Part shown: piece after piece, positions 1-8,424 of the stretch
Position numbering within the stretch: the stretch's first letter is position 1
Layout: each line of letters opens with the position of its first letter
Origin: Paludibacteraceae bacterium
GTDB taxonomy: Bacteria > Bacteroidota > Bacteroidia > Bacteroidales > Paludibacteraceae
Length of the DNA stretch: 64,000 bases
Assembly: GCA_017937025.1 (NCBI GenBank)
Contig: JAGBEJ010000004.1
Location: 1-64,000 of the forward strand
Direction of reading: 5' to 3'
Notes under the pieces: generated by a model
The model's database searches: none
What the model saw: only the letters and a program-made list of their open reading frames with translations
What the model was told of the DNA's origin: nothing
Program-made: the position numbers and the translations under genes

Positions 1-1420
1 AACGTGTAGCCGGTTACCGCAGGAGCGGTAGGAGCGGTCGCATTGCCGCCGTAGTTGACGGTCTGGGTCGCACCGATCTGGTTGTTGTCCTTGTCGAAGA
101 ACTTCACTGTGTAAGTGTTGATTGTGTATGTCGCCGTCACAACCAAATCCTCTGTCACATTGCTGTATGACTTATCCCAGCCGGCGAACGTGTAGCCGGT
201 TACCGCAGGAACGGTAGGAGCGGTCGCATTGCCGCCGTAGTTGACGGTCTGGGTCGCACCGATCTGGTTGTTGTCCTTGTCGAAGAACTTCACTGTGTAA
301 GTGTTGATTGTGTAAGTCGCTGTCACAACCAAATCCTCTGTCACATTGCTGTATGACTTATCCCAGCCGGCGAACGTGTAGCCGGTTCTTGTTGGAGTGG
401 CTGGCGCTGTTGCTGAGTTGCCGTATGCGACATTCTGACTCTTCAAGACATCACCGTTCCAATCCTTGAACGTTACTGAGTATGCATTTGTAGAGAATGT
501 TGCTGTTGCAACAATATTTCCTGTCACATTGCTGAAGTCTGCATCCCAGCCGGTGAATGTATAGCCTGCTCTTGCAGGAACAGTTGGCTCTGTTGCTGCA
601 CTGCCGTATGCGACACTCTGAGTTTTCAGAACATCACCGTTCCAGTTCTTGAATGTCACTGTGTAAGTATTGATTGTGTAAGTCGCTGTCACAATCAAAT
701 CCTCAGTCACGTTGCTGTATGGCTTATCCCAGCCGGCGAATGTGTAGCCGGTTACCACAGGAGCGGTAGGAGCGGTCGCATTGCCGCCGTAGTTGATGGT
801 CTGGGTCGCACCGATCTGGTTATTGTCCTTGTCGAAGAACTTCACAGTGTAAGTGTTGATTGTGTATGTCGCCGTCACAACCAAATCCTCAGTTACATTG
901 CTGTATGACTTATCCCAGCCGGCGAATGTGTAGCCGGTTACCGCAGGAGCGGTAGGAGCGGTCGCATTGCCGCCGTAGTTGACGGTCTGGGTTGCACCGA
1001 TCTGGTTGTTGTCCTTGTCGAAGAACTTCACTGTGTAAGTGTTGATTGTGTATGTCGCTGTCACAATCAAATCCTCAGTTACATTGCTGTATGACTTATC
1101 CCAGCCGGCGAATGTGTAACCGGTTACCGCAGGAGCGGTAGGAGCGGTCGCATTGCCGCCGTAGTTGACGGTCTGGGTCGCACCGATCTGGTTGTTGTCC
1201 TTGTCGAAGAACTTCACTGTGTAAGTGTTGATTGTGTATGTCGCTGTCACAACCAAATCCTCTGTCACATTGCTGTATGACTTATCCCAGCCGGCGAACG
1301 TGTAGCCGGTTCTTGTTGGAGTGGCTGGCGCTTTTGCTGAGCTGCCGGCAAGTATGCCTGTCTGTTGCTTAAGCACCGTTCCGTCATAATCCTTGAATGT
1401 CACAGAATAAGTAACTGGCT
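1..1420 (-). repeat. Tandem 186/183-bp repeat array encoding InlB B-repeats
   Basis: The same block starts at 1, 187, 373, 556, 739, 925, 1111 and 1297, so the period is 186 bp with two 183-bp steps. Copies are nearly identical at the nucleotide level, except for a divergent pair around 373-740 in which the GATQTVNYGG stretch is replaced by a KSQNVAYG-like one. The period is a multiple of three, so copy number can change without breaking the frame. The array continues past the left edge. Confidence 0.95.
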
Positions 1421-4331
1421 CATTAACTGTTATTTTACCCGTCTTACTATCCGAAAGTCCATCGACAGTCGCGGTCACGGTGTAAGTAAACTCGCCGGCT
1501 GCGGTCGCTGTGCCGCTTATTGTATATGTGCTGCCGTTCTGAACTGCGGTCAAGCCTGCTGGCAGACCCTCAACAGAGAATACGGCATCCGCGTCGCTCG
1601 ATGAGAAGCTGATGTTGCCGATAGCTTCGCCGAGCGCTACGTTCTGAGTTGCATTAGATGGCGCTGTAACAACCGGAGCAACGGCATTGACAGCGATTGT
1701 GATAGGCTGCTCGGCTGTCAGCTCGTTCGCTGTAGCAGATATTGTGTAAACACTGCTTGCAGAAACTGCAGTTGGCGTTCCACTTATTGTATATGTCAAT
1801 CCATCAGCACTTGCAGTTCCGGTCAGTCCTGCTGGCAGTGCCTTGTCGATTGCCCATGCAGCAGCCACATCCGATGTTATCACCAAGTCTGTGATTGCCA
1901 CACCCTTGTCAACCGAAATAGAAGAAGCCGATGGAGTCAGCACTGGTGCCGCAGCCACAGCATCCTCGGTCACTGTTATCTGACCAGAGATTGAGTTCGA
2001 CTGTTTTCCTTTGCCGTGAGCCTTCGCCACAACAGAGAACGAAGTAGTCTCCAGCATAGTAGCCTTACCTGTGATTATCAATCTTGTGCTGTCCGCACCT
2101 GCGATAGCAACTACTCCTGCAGGAAGACAAGAGATTGAGAATGCAACCGCAGTGTCAGATGTTATTGTTATTGTAGAAATTGCATGATTAAGCTGCACCT
2201 CCTGCTCGACATTAGAAGAAGCCGTGAGCTTTGGCGCAGCAGGCTGAACGATTATTGTTCCGTTCACTGTCTTTGAATAGCCGCCCAACGTACCTGTCAC
2301 TACATACTGGAAAGTTCCTACCGCAGTTGGAGTTCCAGAGATTGCAAACGAAGTGCCACTGCCTGAACCTGTTACACCAGAAGGAAGACCAGATACCGAG
2401 TATGTAGTCTCGCCGTCGTTAGATGTTATCTGAATAGTCTTAATGGCAGTTCCGTTTGTGGTGGTTTGAGAAGCGTTAGTTATGTTAAGTACCGGACCTT
2501 GGATTATAGATATTGTTCCAGAGACTGCTTGAGAAGTTTTTCCTTCGGCAGTCGCTGTAACAGTAAATTCAACATCGGTAGAAGATGACGGTGTTCCAGA
2601 AATGGTGTATGTCAATCCTCCGTTAGATGTCGTTCCAGTAAGTCCGGCAGGGAGAGTGCCATCGAATGTCGCAGCCTTATCGGAAATTATAACAATGTCT
2701 TGTATTGCCTTTCCTGCAGAAATAGTCTGATTGACATTATTGCTTGCCGTAAGAACCGGAGGCATGACAACTCCCGTAGCTATAGTAAGAGTTATATCGC
2801 CGATAGTTGTTCCCGTACCAGCTGTTCTAAAAATCTTCAGGACTCTTCCATATTCATTAGCAGGAGTAGCTGTAGCCACAGCCCCCGAAGATCCGAAATT
2901 ATAAGTTTGTTTATCTTCCTTATCATATATGTAACCTATAGTATAGGTGCTACCCATTTTAACAGTAAACGATGCACTTTTTATATATGTGCCCTGAGGC
3001 AAAGCAGATATATCAACTATAAGAGTATCTGCATTTGCACCTATCTTATATCCGTTAGTTCCATCCCAAGTACTCTTTATAGAAGAAACTACAGTTCCCT
3101 CAAGTGCCGCAGGGATACCGCCATTGGCAACAGTAGGTGTCGCCGATTTAGTAGTGAGAATTGTGTAGTTAGTAGATGTCTCCTGTCTTTCGACAACTGT
3201 GATTGTTCCGTTTACTGTCTTTGTGTTTCCGCCAGCTGTTCCAGAGACAACGAAGTTGAATGTGCCTTCGGCAGTTGGTGTTCCGCTGATAGTATATGTA
3301 GAACCGCTGCCTGAGCCAGTCACGCCAGCCGGCAGACCAGTCACGCTGAATGTTGTAGAAGGATTGTCGGAAGTGACAACGATATTTGTTATAGCATTGC
3401 CGACCATGACTTCCTGAGTGCCGTTTGTGATGTTAAGCGCAGGACCTTCGACCACGCTGATAGTTCCGCCCACAGCATCAGAAGTCAAGCCGTCAGCCGT
3501 AGCGGTAACGGAATATGTGTAATTTCCTATTGCGTTTGAACTTCCGCTGATAGTATATGTCTTGCTGTCAGTAGCCGTCCCGGAAACGCCGGTTGGCAGC
3601 GAACCTGTAAGATTGAAAGTCGCAGCCTTGTCGGAAGTGACAACGATGTTGCTTATCGCATTACCCTGCGAAACAGACTGAGTCGCATTATTAGAGATTG
3701 AAAGAACAGGAGCCTTAGGACCAGAAGCTGCAAGATAAACTCTAAATCCCCAAACTCTCACAGTCTGTCCCACTCCGACACTTGTTGGTGAAGACGATCC
3801 ATCTATATACATATTCTTGACCATTCTGAATATGCGAACAGCCTTAAGATCTTGTCCTGACAAATCAAACGTTACTGTGGATGCTGCAGAACCGACATTA
3901 TAAGTTGCTCCTCCCTGATAAGATACAGATGTCACATAATCTGCAGTGTTAGTAGCTGATGATACTGCCGCCGAAGATTCCCAGCCGAGCAATGTAGGCT
4001 GGATTGACGCATTTGACGAGTTTGCAGTGACATCCAATTCTATTTTTGAAATCGCCGCACCAGAAGACACAACCTCAAAATATCCTTGATTTATAACACC
4101 ATCTACTGTCTTATCAAGTTTAATACAGTAGCCATTATTATTAGAACCCGCTGACAATGTTGATGATGTAGCAACTGTAACATCGCCATAAGTTTTAAAG
4201 AAATTTGCGGCTGTTGTAGATGTAAAAGTAACATCAACATCAGGAGTCTGTGCACTTGTGCCAACGGAGAACATTCCGATGACAACAGAAACGAAAACCG
4301 CTGACAAACGTTTGAATTTAAGTCCTATCAT
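1..4331 (-). CDS. Giant secreted adhesin-like protein (Ig-like domains + InlB B-repeats), 3' end outside window
   Basis: At least 1443 codons are open from the ATG at 4329-4331 to the left edge. The N-terminus is a signal peptide (MIGLKFKRLSAVFVSVVIG, ending near TSAQ). An all-beta region of roughly 160 residues follows, then about seven putative Ig/cadherin-like modules of the He_PIG type (recurring G-LP-G-T and YTISGT patterns, about 3.75-1.4 kb). After these comes an array of 61-62-residue Listeria-Bacteroides (InlB B) repeats with the signatures TYTVKFFDKDN, NYGGNATAPT and GYTFAGWD. Such proteins are usually surface-anchored adhesins or binding proteins. The anchoring signal (T9SS CTD or other) would lie beyond the window. 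A partial promoter and the def terminator lie upstream. The ligand is unknown. Confidence 0.85.
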   Translation of the reverse strand, partial: MIGLKFKRLSAVFVSVVIGMFSVGTSAQTPDVDVTFTSTTAANFFKTYGDVTVATSSTLSAGSNNNGYCIKLDKTVDGVINQGYFEVVSSGAAISKIELDVTANSSNASIQPTLLGWESSAAVSSATNTADYVTSVSYQGGATYNVGSAASTVTFDLSGQDLKAVRIFRMVKNMYIDGSSSPTSVGVGQTVRVWGFRVYLAASGPKAPVLSISNNATQSVSQGNAISNIVVTSDKAATFNLTGSLPTGVSGTATDSKTYTISGSSNAIGNYTYSVTATADGLTSDAVGGTISVVEGPALNITNGTQEVMVGNAITNIVVTSDNPSTTFSVTGLPAGVTGSGSGSTYTISGTPTAEGTFNFVVSGTAGGNTKTVNGTITVVERQETSTNYTILTTKSATPTVANGGIPAALEGTVVSSIKSTWDGTNGYKIGANADTLIVDISALPQGTYIKSASFTVKMGSTYTIGYIYDKEDKQTYNFGSSGAVATATPANEYGRVLKIFRTAGTGTTIGDITLTIATGVVMPPVLTASNNVNQTISAGKAIQDIVIISDKAATFDGTLPAGLTGTTSNGGLTYTISGTPSSSTDVEFTVTATAEGKTSQAVSGTISIIQGPVLNITNASQTTTNGTAIKTIQITSNDGETTYSVSGLPSGVTGSGSGTSFAISGTPTAVGTFQYVVTGTLGGYSKTVNGTIIVQPAAPKLTASSNVEQEVQLNHAISTITITSDTAVAFSISCLPAGVVAIAGADSTRLIITGKATMLETTSFSVVAKAHGKGKQSNSISGQITVTEDAVAAAPVLTPSASSISVDKGVAITDLVITSDVAAAWAIDKALPAGLTGTASADGLTYTISGTPTAVSASSVYTISATANELTAEQPITIAVNAVAPVVTAPSNATQNVALGEAIGNISFSSSDADAVFSVEGLPAGLTAVQNGSTYTISGTATAAGEFTYTVTATVDGLSDSKTGKITVNEPVTYSVTFKDYDGTVLKQQTGILAGSSAKAPATPTRTGYTFAGWDKSYSNVTEDLVVTATYTINTYTVKFFDKDNNQIGATQTVNYGGNATAPTAPAVTGYTFAGWDKSYSNVTEDLIVTATYTINTYTVKFFDKDNNQIGATQTVNYGGNATAPTAPAVTGYTFAGWDKSYSNVTEDLVVTATYTINTYTVKFFDKDNNQIGATQTINYGGNATAPTAPVVTGYTFAGWDKPYSNVTEDLIVTATYTINTYTVTFKNWNGDVLKTQSVAYGSAATEPTVPARAGYTFTGWDADFSNVTGNIVATATFSTNAYSVTFKDWNGDVLKSQNVAYGNSATAPATPTRTGYTFAGWDKSYSNVTEDLVVTATYTINTYTVKFFDKDNNQIGATQTVNYGGNATAPTVPAVTGYTFAGWDKSYSNVTEDLVVTATYTINTYTVKFFDKDNNQIGATQTVNYGGNATAPTAPAVTGYT

Positions 4332-4386
4332 ATCTTATTGTTATTTTATTTTCGGCACTACGCGCTTTCACGCAATTTCAACTCTT

Positions 4387-4416
4387 AAAGTACGGCATTT
4401 TTTTTCGTTCGTGCAA
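4387..4416 (-). promoter_or_regulatory. Possible promoter of the adhesin gene
   Basis: On the minus strand a TTG lies 21 nt upstream of TACTTTAA, which resembles the Bacteroidetes -33 (TTTG) and -7 (TAnnTTTG) elements. The last base of the -7 box does not match. It lies 56 nt before the start codon. Confidence 0.35.
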
Positions 4417-4472
4417 CATGTTTTACAACACAAAACGTGTCTCAGAGCCGGACTCACGCGCTTAACAAACAC

Positions 4473-4513
4473 AAATAAGGCTTGCCCGAAAGAATCCGAA
4501 CAAGCCCTTATTT
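4473..4513 (-). terminator. Terminator downstream of def
   Basis: The arms AAATAAGGCTTG and CAAGCCCTTATTT pair with one bulged base. The hairpin sits just past the def stop codon and insulates it from the adhesin promoter. The following T-tract is interrupted, so termination may be leaky. Confidence 0.6.
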
Positions 4514-4529
4514 CTTGAATAACAGACAG

Positions 4530-5087
4530 CTACGCCTTCTTCACCTTATACCCGCAAGTCATCTTGCCCTTCTCAATTTTCGCAAGCTTTGACTTTATCA
4601 ACTGGCGGCTGAGCGGCGACATACGGTCGATGAACATGTGGCCCAGCGTGTGGTCGTACTCGTGCTGCACCACTCTCGCAGGGTAACCGGTTATCTCCTC
4701 AGTGTGCTCCACGAGGTTCTCGTCCTGATACCTTATGACGACAGTGTCCTTTCTCGTCACTCGTCCGCCTATGCCTGGGAGGCTAAGACAGCCTTCCTCC
4801 ATAGTCACGTCATTGCCCTTGGTCTCAAGGATTTCGGCGTTGATGAACACTTTCTTCCAGTCCGCCCACTCCGGATGCTCGTCGTCCTCTATCACAGACA
4901 GGTCGATGACGAACAGCTTGAGCGACAGTCCCACCTGAGGGGCAGCCAATCCGATGCCGTTGCCGCACTTGTGGAGCGTCTCGAACATATCGTCGAGCAG
5001 CTGTGGCAGGTTCTCATAATCGGCAGGTATCTCTTCCGCCTCTTTTCTCAACACAGGGTTGCCGTATAAATAAATAGGATATACCAT
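4530..5087 (-). CDS. def: Peptide deformylase
   Basis: A 185-residue enzyme that removes the N-formyl group from nascent proteins in the cytoplasm. All three family motifs are visible: GIGLAAPQ at residues 44-51, EGCLS with metal-ligand Cys100, and QHEYDH at 141-146 with ligands His142 and His146 and catalytic Glu143. Length is normal for the family. It lies 20 nt downstream of ruvX on the same strand, so the two are probably co-transcribed from the promoter in front of ruvX. Nothing looks truncated. Confidence 0.97.
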   Translation of the reverse strand: MVYPIYLYGNPVLRKEAEEIPADYENLPQLLDDMFETLHKCGNGIGLAAPQVGLSLKLFVIDLSVIEDDEHPEWADWKKVFINAEILETKGNDVTMEEGCLSLPGIGGRVTRKDTVVIRYQDENLVEHTEEITGYPARVVQHEYDHTLGHMFIDRMSPLSRQLIKSKLAKIEKGKMTCGYKVKKA

Positions 5088-5107
5088 ATTCTTGTAGTTT
5101 ATAAATT

Positions 5108-5521
5108 TCAGAATCTGTTGTCCATGTAAGACTGCAGGATGATGGTCGCGCTTATCTGATCGACTATCGCCTTGTCGCGGCGCTGCATCTTCTTCATGCC
5201 ACCGTCCAACATCGCCTGATGGGCTATTTTCGACGTAAACCGCTCGTCCTGCATCTTCACCGGTTTATCAGGAAAGTTCTTGCGGAGCATCGCCACAACT
5301 TGCTTGACATACGGCATGGACTGCGAGTCGCTGCCGTTCATCTGCTTAGGCAGCCCCACGATGAACTCATCGACAGGCTCTTTCTTCACATAATCCTTAA
5401 GGAACTCCTCAAGTTTTTTACTCTCCACCGTAGTCAATCCGTTGGGAATTATCTGCATAGGATCGGTAACAGCCACGCCGACACGCACCTTACCTACATC
5501 CAATGCCAAAAGTCTTCCCAT
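5108..5521 (-). CDS. ruvX: Putative pre-16S rRNA nuclease / Holliday junction resolvase-like YqgF
   Basis: 137 residues of the YqgF/RuvX RNase H-like fold. The acidic residues expected for the active site are present: Asp8 in LLALDVG, Glu93 in DERFTS and Asp121 in the AIVDQ stretch. YqgF processes the 5' end of 16S rRNA in E. coli, while other members show resolvase-like activity; sequence alone does not separate these. It is the first gene of a two-gene unit with def, starting about 25 nt downstream of a perfect TAnnTTTG box. Confidence 0.95.
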   Translation of the reverse strand: MGRLLALDVGKVRVGVAVTDPMQIIPNGLTTVESKKLEEFLKDYVKKEPVDEFIVGLPKQMNGSDSQSMPYVKQVVAMLRKNFPDKPVKMQDERFTSKIAHQAMLDGGMKKMQRRDKAIVDQISATIILQSYMDNRF

Positions 5522-5544
5522 TTTTTATCTTTTTGTAAATCGTG

Positions 5545-5552
5545 CAAATATA
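5545..5552 (-). promoter_or_regulatory. -7 box of the ruvX-def unit
   Basis: The minus strand reads TATATTTG, a perfect match to the Bacteroidetes -7 consensus TAnnTTTG, 23 nt before the ruvX ATG. It lies back to back with the DUF4494 promoter. Confidence 0.6.
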
Positions 5553-5572
5553 CTCATTTTATAATTTATAAT

Positions 5573-5580
5573 TACCTTTG
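5573..5580 (+). promoter_or_regulatory. -7 box of the DUF4494-yggS-gmk unit
   Basis: TACCTTTG matches TAnnTTTG exactly, 66 nt upstream of the DUF4494 ATG. No clear -33 TTTG is seen. Confidence 0.55.
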
Positions 5581-5646
5581 CTTACGTTTGCCGCAAGGGC
5601 GTGCAATTCATATAACGAGTATTAACACAATAAAAATAAGAGAATT

Positions 5647-6153
5647 ATGTTTAAGTGGTTTGAATGTAAAGTGAGATTTGAAAGAGAACAGCAGGACGGC
5701 GCCATAAAGAGCACCGAAGAAGCGTACCTCGTGGACGCGATGTCGTTCACCGAGGCCGAGGCACGCATAACGCTGGAGATGAAGCCTTTCGTCACAAGCG
5801 AGTTCGAGGTGAAGAACATCAACAACGTCAGAATAACAGAGATTGTAAACCTGCACGAGGATTACAGCGACAATAAGTTCTTCAAGTCAAAGGTCATCTA
5901 CAAGACCATCGACGAGAAGAAGGGCATCGAAAAGAAGACTTCCGGCACAATGTACGTCAAGGCTGCCGACATCAAGCAGGCTCTTGACGAACTCATCAAA
6001 TACATGGACAAGGGCGGCTCCGACTACGAGATAGCCAACATAGCCGAGACTGCCATAATGGACGTGTTCGAGTACGCTGTAATGGAGAAGAAAGACCCAG
6101 ACGCGCCGCTCGGCAACTCCAACGCGCCGGTTCCGCCATCAGTAGAAGAATAA
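5647..6153 (+). CDS. DUF4494 family protein
   Basis: 168 residues beginning MFKWFECKVRFE and containing EEAYLVDAMSFTEAEARI, the hallmark of the Bacteroidetes DUF4494 family. Function is unknown. There is no signal peptide or membrane segment, so it is presumably cytosolic. The C-terminus is a short Pro/Glu-rich tail. It is followed after 12 nt by yggS, so the two are probably co-transcribed. The recurring neighbourhood with a PLP-binding protein gives no firm functional clue. Confidence 0.9.
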   Translation: MFKWFECKVRFEREQQDGAIKSTEEAYLVDAMSFTEAEARITLEMKPFVTSEFEVKNINNVRITEIVNLHEDYSDNKFFKSKVIYKTIDEKKGIEKKTSGTMYVKAADIKQALDELIKYMDKGGSDYEIANIAETAIMDVFEYAVMEKKDPDAPLGNSNAPVPPSVEE

Positions 6154-6165
6154 AACAACATTGCC

Positions 6166-6834
6166 ATGTCAGTAAGCGATAATCTGAAAAGAATAAAAGC
6201 GACCATCCCTGACAGCGTCACACTCGTCGCCATATCCAAGTTCCACAGCAAGGAAGCCATAGCGGAAGCCTACGCCGCCGGACAGAGAGTCTTCGGCGAG
6301 AGCTACGAGCAGGAGCTGGCGGGCAAGCAGAAGGAACTGCCACAGGACATACAATGGCACTTCATAGGGCACTTGCAGTCCAACAAAGTGAAGTACATAG
6401 CGCCGTACATAAGCCTGATACACAGTGTGGACAACGCCAAGCTGCTGAAGGAGGTGAACAAGCAAGCGGCGAAGAACAACCGCGTCATCGACTGCCTGCT
6501 GCAGCTGCATGTGGCTGCCGAGGAGACCAAGTTCGGATTCCTGCCGCAGGAGTTCGAGGAGTTCCTCGCCTCAGCCGACTTCGCCGAGCTGAAAAACGTG
6601 CGTGTCGTGGGAATAATGGGCATGGCGTCCAACACCGACGACGAGACACGCGTGCGCAGCGACTTCAAGGCGCTGAAAGGCATATTCGACAAGGCAAAAG
6701 CCACAGCCTTCGCCGGCAAGGACTACTTCAGAATCCTCTCCATGGGCATGTCCGGCGACTACGAAATGGCGATAGAGGAAGGCTCCAACATGGTGCGCAT
6801 CGGCTCAGCCATATTCGGACCAAGACAATATTAA
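6166..6834 (+). CDS. YggS-family pyridoxal-phosphate-binding protein
   Basis: 222 residues of the PLPBP/YggS family, single-domain TIM-barrel proteins that hold PLP and affect vitamin B6 and amino-acid homeostasis without a defined catalytic reaction. Lys25 in VAISKFHS is the expected Schiff-base lysine. HFIGHLQSNKVKYI and LSMGMSGDYEMAI are family signatures, the latter binding the PLP phosphate. Length is normal. It is the middle gene of the DUF4494-yggS-gmk unit. Confidence 0.95.
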   Translation: MSVSDNLKRIKATIPDSVTLVAISKFHSKEAIAEAYAAGQRVFGESYEQELAGKQKELPQDIQWHFIGHLQSNKVKYIAPYISLIHSVDNAKLLKEVNKQAAKNNRVIDCLLQLHVAAEETKFGFLPQEFEEFLASADFAELKNVRVVGIMGMASNTDDETRVRSDFKALKGIFDKAKATAFAGKDYFRILSMGMSGDYEMAIEEGSNMVRIGSAIFGPRQY

Positions 6835-6852
6835 CCGCAAAAGAAGAACGTG

Positions 6853-7416
6853 ATGTCAAAACTCATTATCATATCGGCGCCTTCGGGCTCGGGCAAAAGC
6901 ACCATCATCAACTACCTGATAAGCAAAGGGCTGCCGCTCGGATTCTCGATCTCAGCCACGAGCCGCGCCCCACGCGGAACAGAGAAGAACGGCGTGGAAT
7001 ACTACTTCCTGACACCCGACGAATTCCGCCAGAAAATACAGAACGACGAGTTCCTGGAATACGAGGAAGTGTATAAGGACAAGTTCTACGGCACGCTGAA
7101 GTCCGAAGTGGACCGCATAGCCGACAGCGGAAAGACAGCCGTCTTCGACGTCGATGTGAAGGGCGGCGTGAACATCAAGAAGTTCTACGGCGAGAGGGCG
7201 CTCTCGGTATTCATACAGCCGCCGAGCATCGCCGAGCTGAGAACAAGACTCGAAGGCAGAGGCACAGACGCGCCCGAAGTCATCGAGGACCGCATCAAGC
7301 GCGCAGAGTTCGAGCTGTCGTACGCCGACAAATTCGACCACGTCATAATAAACGACGACCTGCAGAAAGCCGAGAAAGAAGCCTACGATTTAATAAGCGA
7401 CTTCATCAAGAAATAA
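6853..7416 (+). CDS. gmk: Guanylate kinase
   Basis: 187 residues. It phosphorylates GMP to GDP with ATP in purine nucleotide synthesis. The P-loop APSGSGKST lies at residues 9-17, followed by the GMP-binding region containing TSRAPRGTEKNGVEYYF and a YGT segment. The ATG at 6853 is preferred over the adjacent in-frame GTG at 6850. It ends the rightward unit, and a strong bidirectional terminator follows. Confidence 0.97.
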   Translation: MSKLIIISAPSGSGKSTIINYLISKGLPLGFSISATSRAPRGTEKNGVEYYFLTPDEFRQKIQNDEFLEYEEVYKDKFYGTLKSEVDRIADSGKTAVFDVDVKGGVNIKKFYGERALSVFIQPPSIAELRTRLEGRGTDAPEVIEDRIKRAEFELSYADKFDHVIINDDLQKAEKEAYDLISDFIKK

Positions 7417-7430
7417 GCCTCACCACAAAT

Positions 7431-7468
7431 AAAAAAAAGCCGCCACTGCACAGTGACGGCTTTTTTTT
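7431..7468. terminator. Bidirectional terminator between gmk and the nuclease gene
   Basis: AAAAAAGCCG and CGGCTTTTTT with inner CACTG/CAGTG form a long stem with A- and T-tracts on both sides, between two convergent genes. Confidence 0.9.
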
Positions 7469-7481
7469 GCCCGCGAGTCTA

Positions 7482-8267
7482 TCACTCGCCTTCAATTATT
7501 TCTCTAAGCCCCGGCCATGCGTCTAAGTCGTAAGCGCTCTCGACCTTGTTCTCCAATTCATCCGGCAGAGCGAAGAAAAAGTCCAATTTGGTCAGTCGTT
7601 CGATGCCGTCGATGCTGTGTATCGAGCTCTGTATCCGTCCGCCATCCACATTTCTGTACATCACGCCGAACCCCTGAAGCGACCTGCCGTCGAAGCGCAG
7701 CACGACCTTGTAGAAAGCCTTAGGCACAACAATGCCGCTGCCTATCGTCTCGCAATCCCTCGACACTATCGGGCCCGCCACGATGTATATGTCGCCAAGC
7801 CCGTCTTTCGCCCAAGCACGGCAAGCGTCCTCGAGTTTTCTCCAAGCTGGCGTTTTCTTATTCAGCATTTCAGTTTGCGGACAGATGTTCGTCATCAAAA
7901 AAGTTTCATCAGCCGCCTTCATACTCCATTTACAGTCAGCATAAGGGCACATGTGTCCACGCTGGTAACCAGTCTGCTTATAATGGTAGTCGTATTTTTC
8001 GACCGGATTCTCCACCTCGTCATCTCTGTGGAAATCGAACATTTTCCTGTCAATCCCGGGCACCGGAGATTCCATGCGCTCTTTCGTCAGCCGCCACGCC
8101 ACCCAGTTAGGCAGCCGCGTGTCCTTGTTGTAGGACGTCACGTAGCCCTCGCGCACAAGCACCTGGCTGGAGACGCCCTTAGGCACATCGCAGTACAGCA
8201 GGCTCCTCTGCTGAGCAAACGTGCAGACAGTCAAAAGCACGAATAGCGCAAGGGTTGTTTTTCTCAT
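7482..8267 (-). CDS. Secreted DNA/RNA non-specific endonuclease
   Basis: 261 residues with an N-terminal signal peptide (MRKTTLALFVLLTVCTFAQQ), so exported. The NUC1 beta-beta-alpha-metal motif is visible as YQRGHMCPYAD at 101-111, with general-base His105. The metal-binding Asn is in MTNICPQ near residue 128. The family cuts DNA and RNA without sequence preference, often for nucleic-acid scavenging. It is a single gene between a shared terminator and its own promoter-like box. The motif reads RGH preceded by Gln rather than the commoner DRGH. Confidence 0.93.
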   Translation of the reverse strand: MRKTTLALFVLLTVCTFAQQRSLLYCDVPKGVSSQVLVREGYVTSYNKDTRLPNWVAWRLTKERMESPVPGIDRKMFDFHRDDEVENPVEKYDYHYKQTGYQRGHMCPYADCKWSMKAADETFLMTNICPQTEMLNKKTPAWRKLEDACRAWAKDGLGDIYIVAGPIVSRDCETIGSGIVVPKAFYKVVLRFDGRSLQGFGVMYRNVDGGRIQSSIHSIDGIERLTKLDFFFALPDELENKVESAYDLDAWPGLREIIEGE

Positions 8268-8287
8268 CGGCAGCTAACGTTTATCGA

Positions 8288-8295
8288 CAAAAATA
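8288..8295 (-). promoter_or_regulatory. -7 box of the nuclease gene
   Basis: The minus strand reads TATTTTTG, matching TAnnTTTG, 20 nt before the ATG. Confidence 0.45.
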
Positions 8296-8351
8296 GAAAC
8301 TATGGCAACAAAATCAAAGATGCCGCCATGCGGAAGATGTTCTGAATATAC

Positions 8352-8378
8352 GTAGGGCGAATAATAATTCGCCCCTAC
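8352..8378. repeat. Short palindromic element (GTAGGG-CGAAT ... ATTCGCCCCTAC)
   Basis: The arms GTAGGGCGAAT and ATTCGCCCCTAC are complementary except for one missing G and are separated by 4 nt. It stands alone between two genes of the same strand with no long T-tract. It resembles dispersed REP/MITE-like palindromes seen in many bacterial genomes; a genome-wide copy count would be needed to class it. Confidence 0.5.
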
Positions 8379-8424
8379 ATCTTATTAATCCTTATTCTGA
8401 TGGAAGATGCTCTAAGAGATTTTC

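Noticed and set aside
1-1420. CRISPR array
   Set aside because: The period is 186 bp with no short repeat/spacer structure, and the whole unit is translated in one frame as InlB B-repeats.
2700-3417. Plus-strand open frames inside the adhesin region
   Set aside because: They are opposite a continuous minus-strand frame with clear Ig-like domain patterns; their Cys/Arg/Ser-rich composition is typical of antisense shadows.
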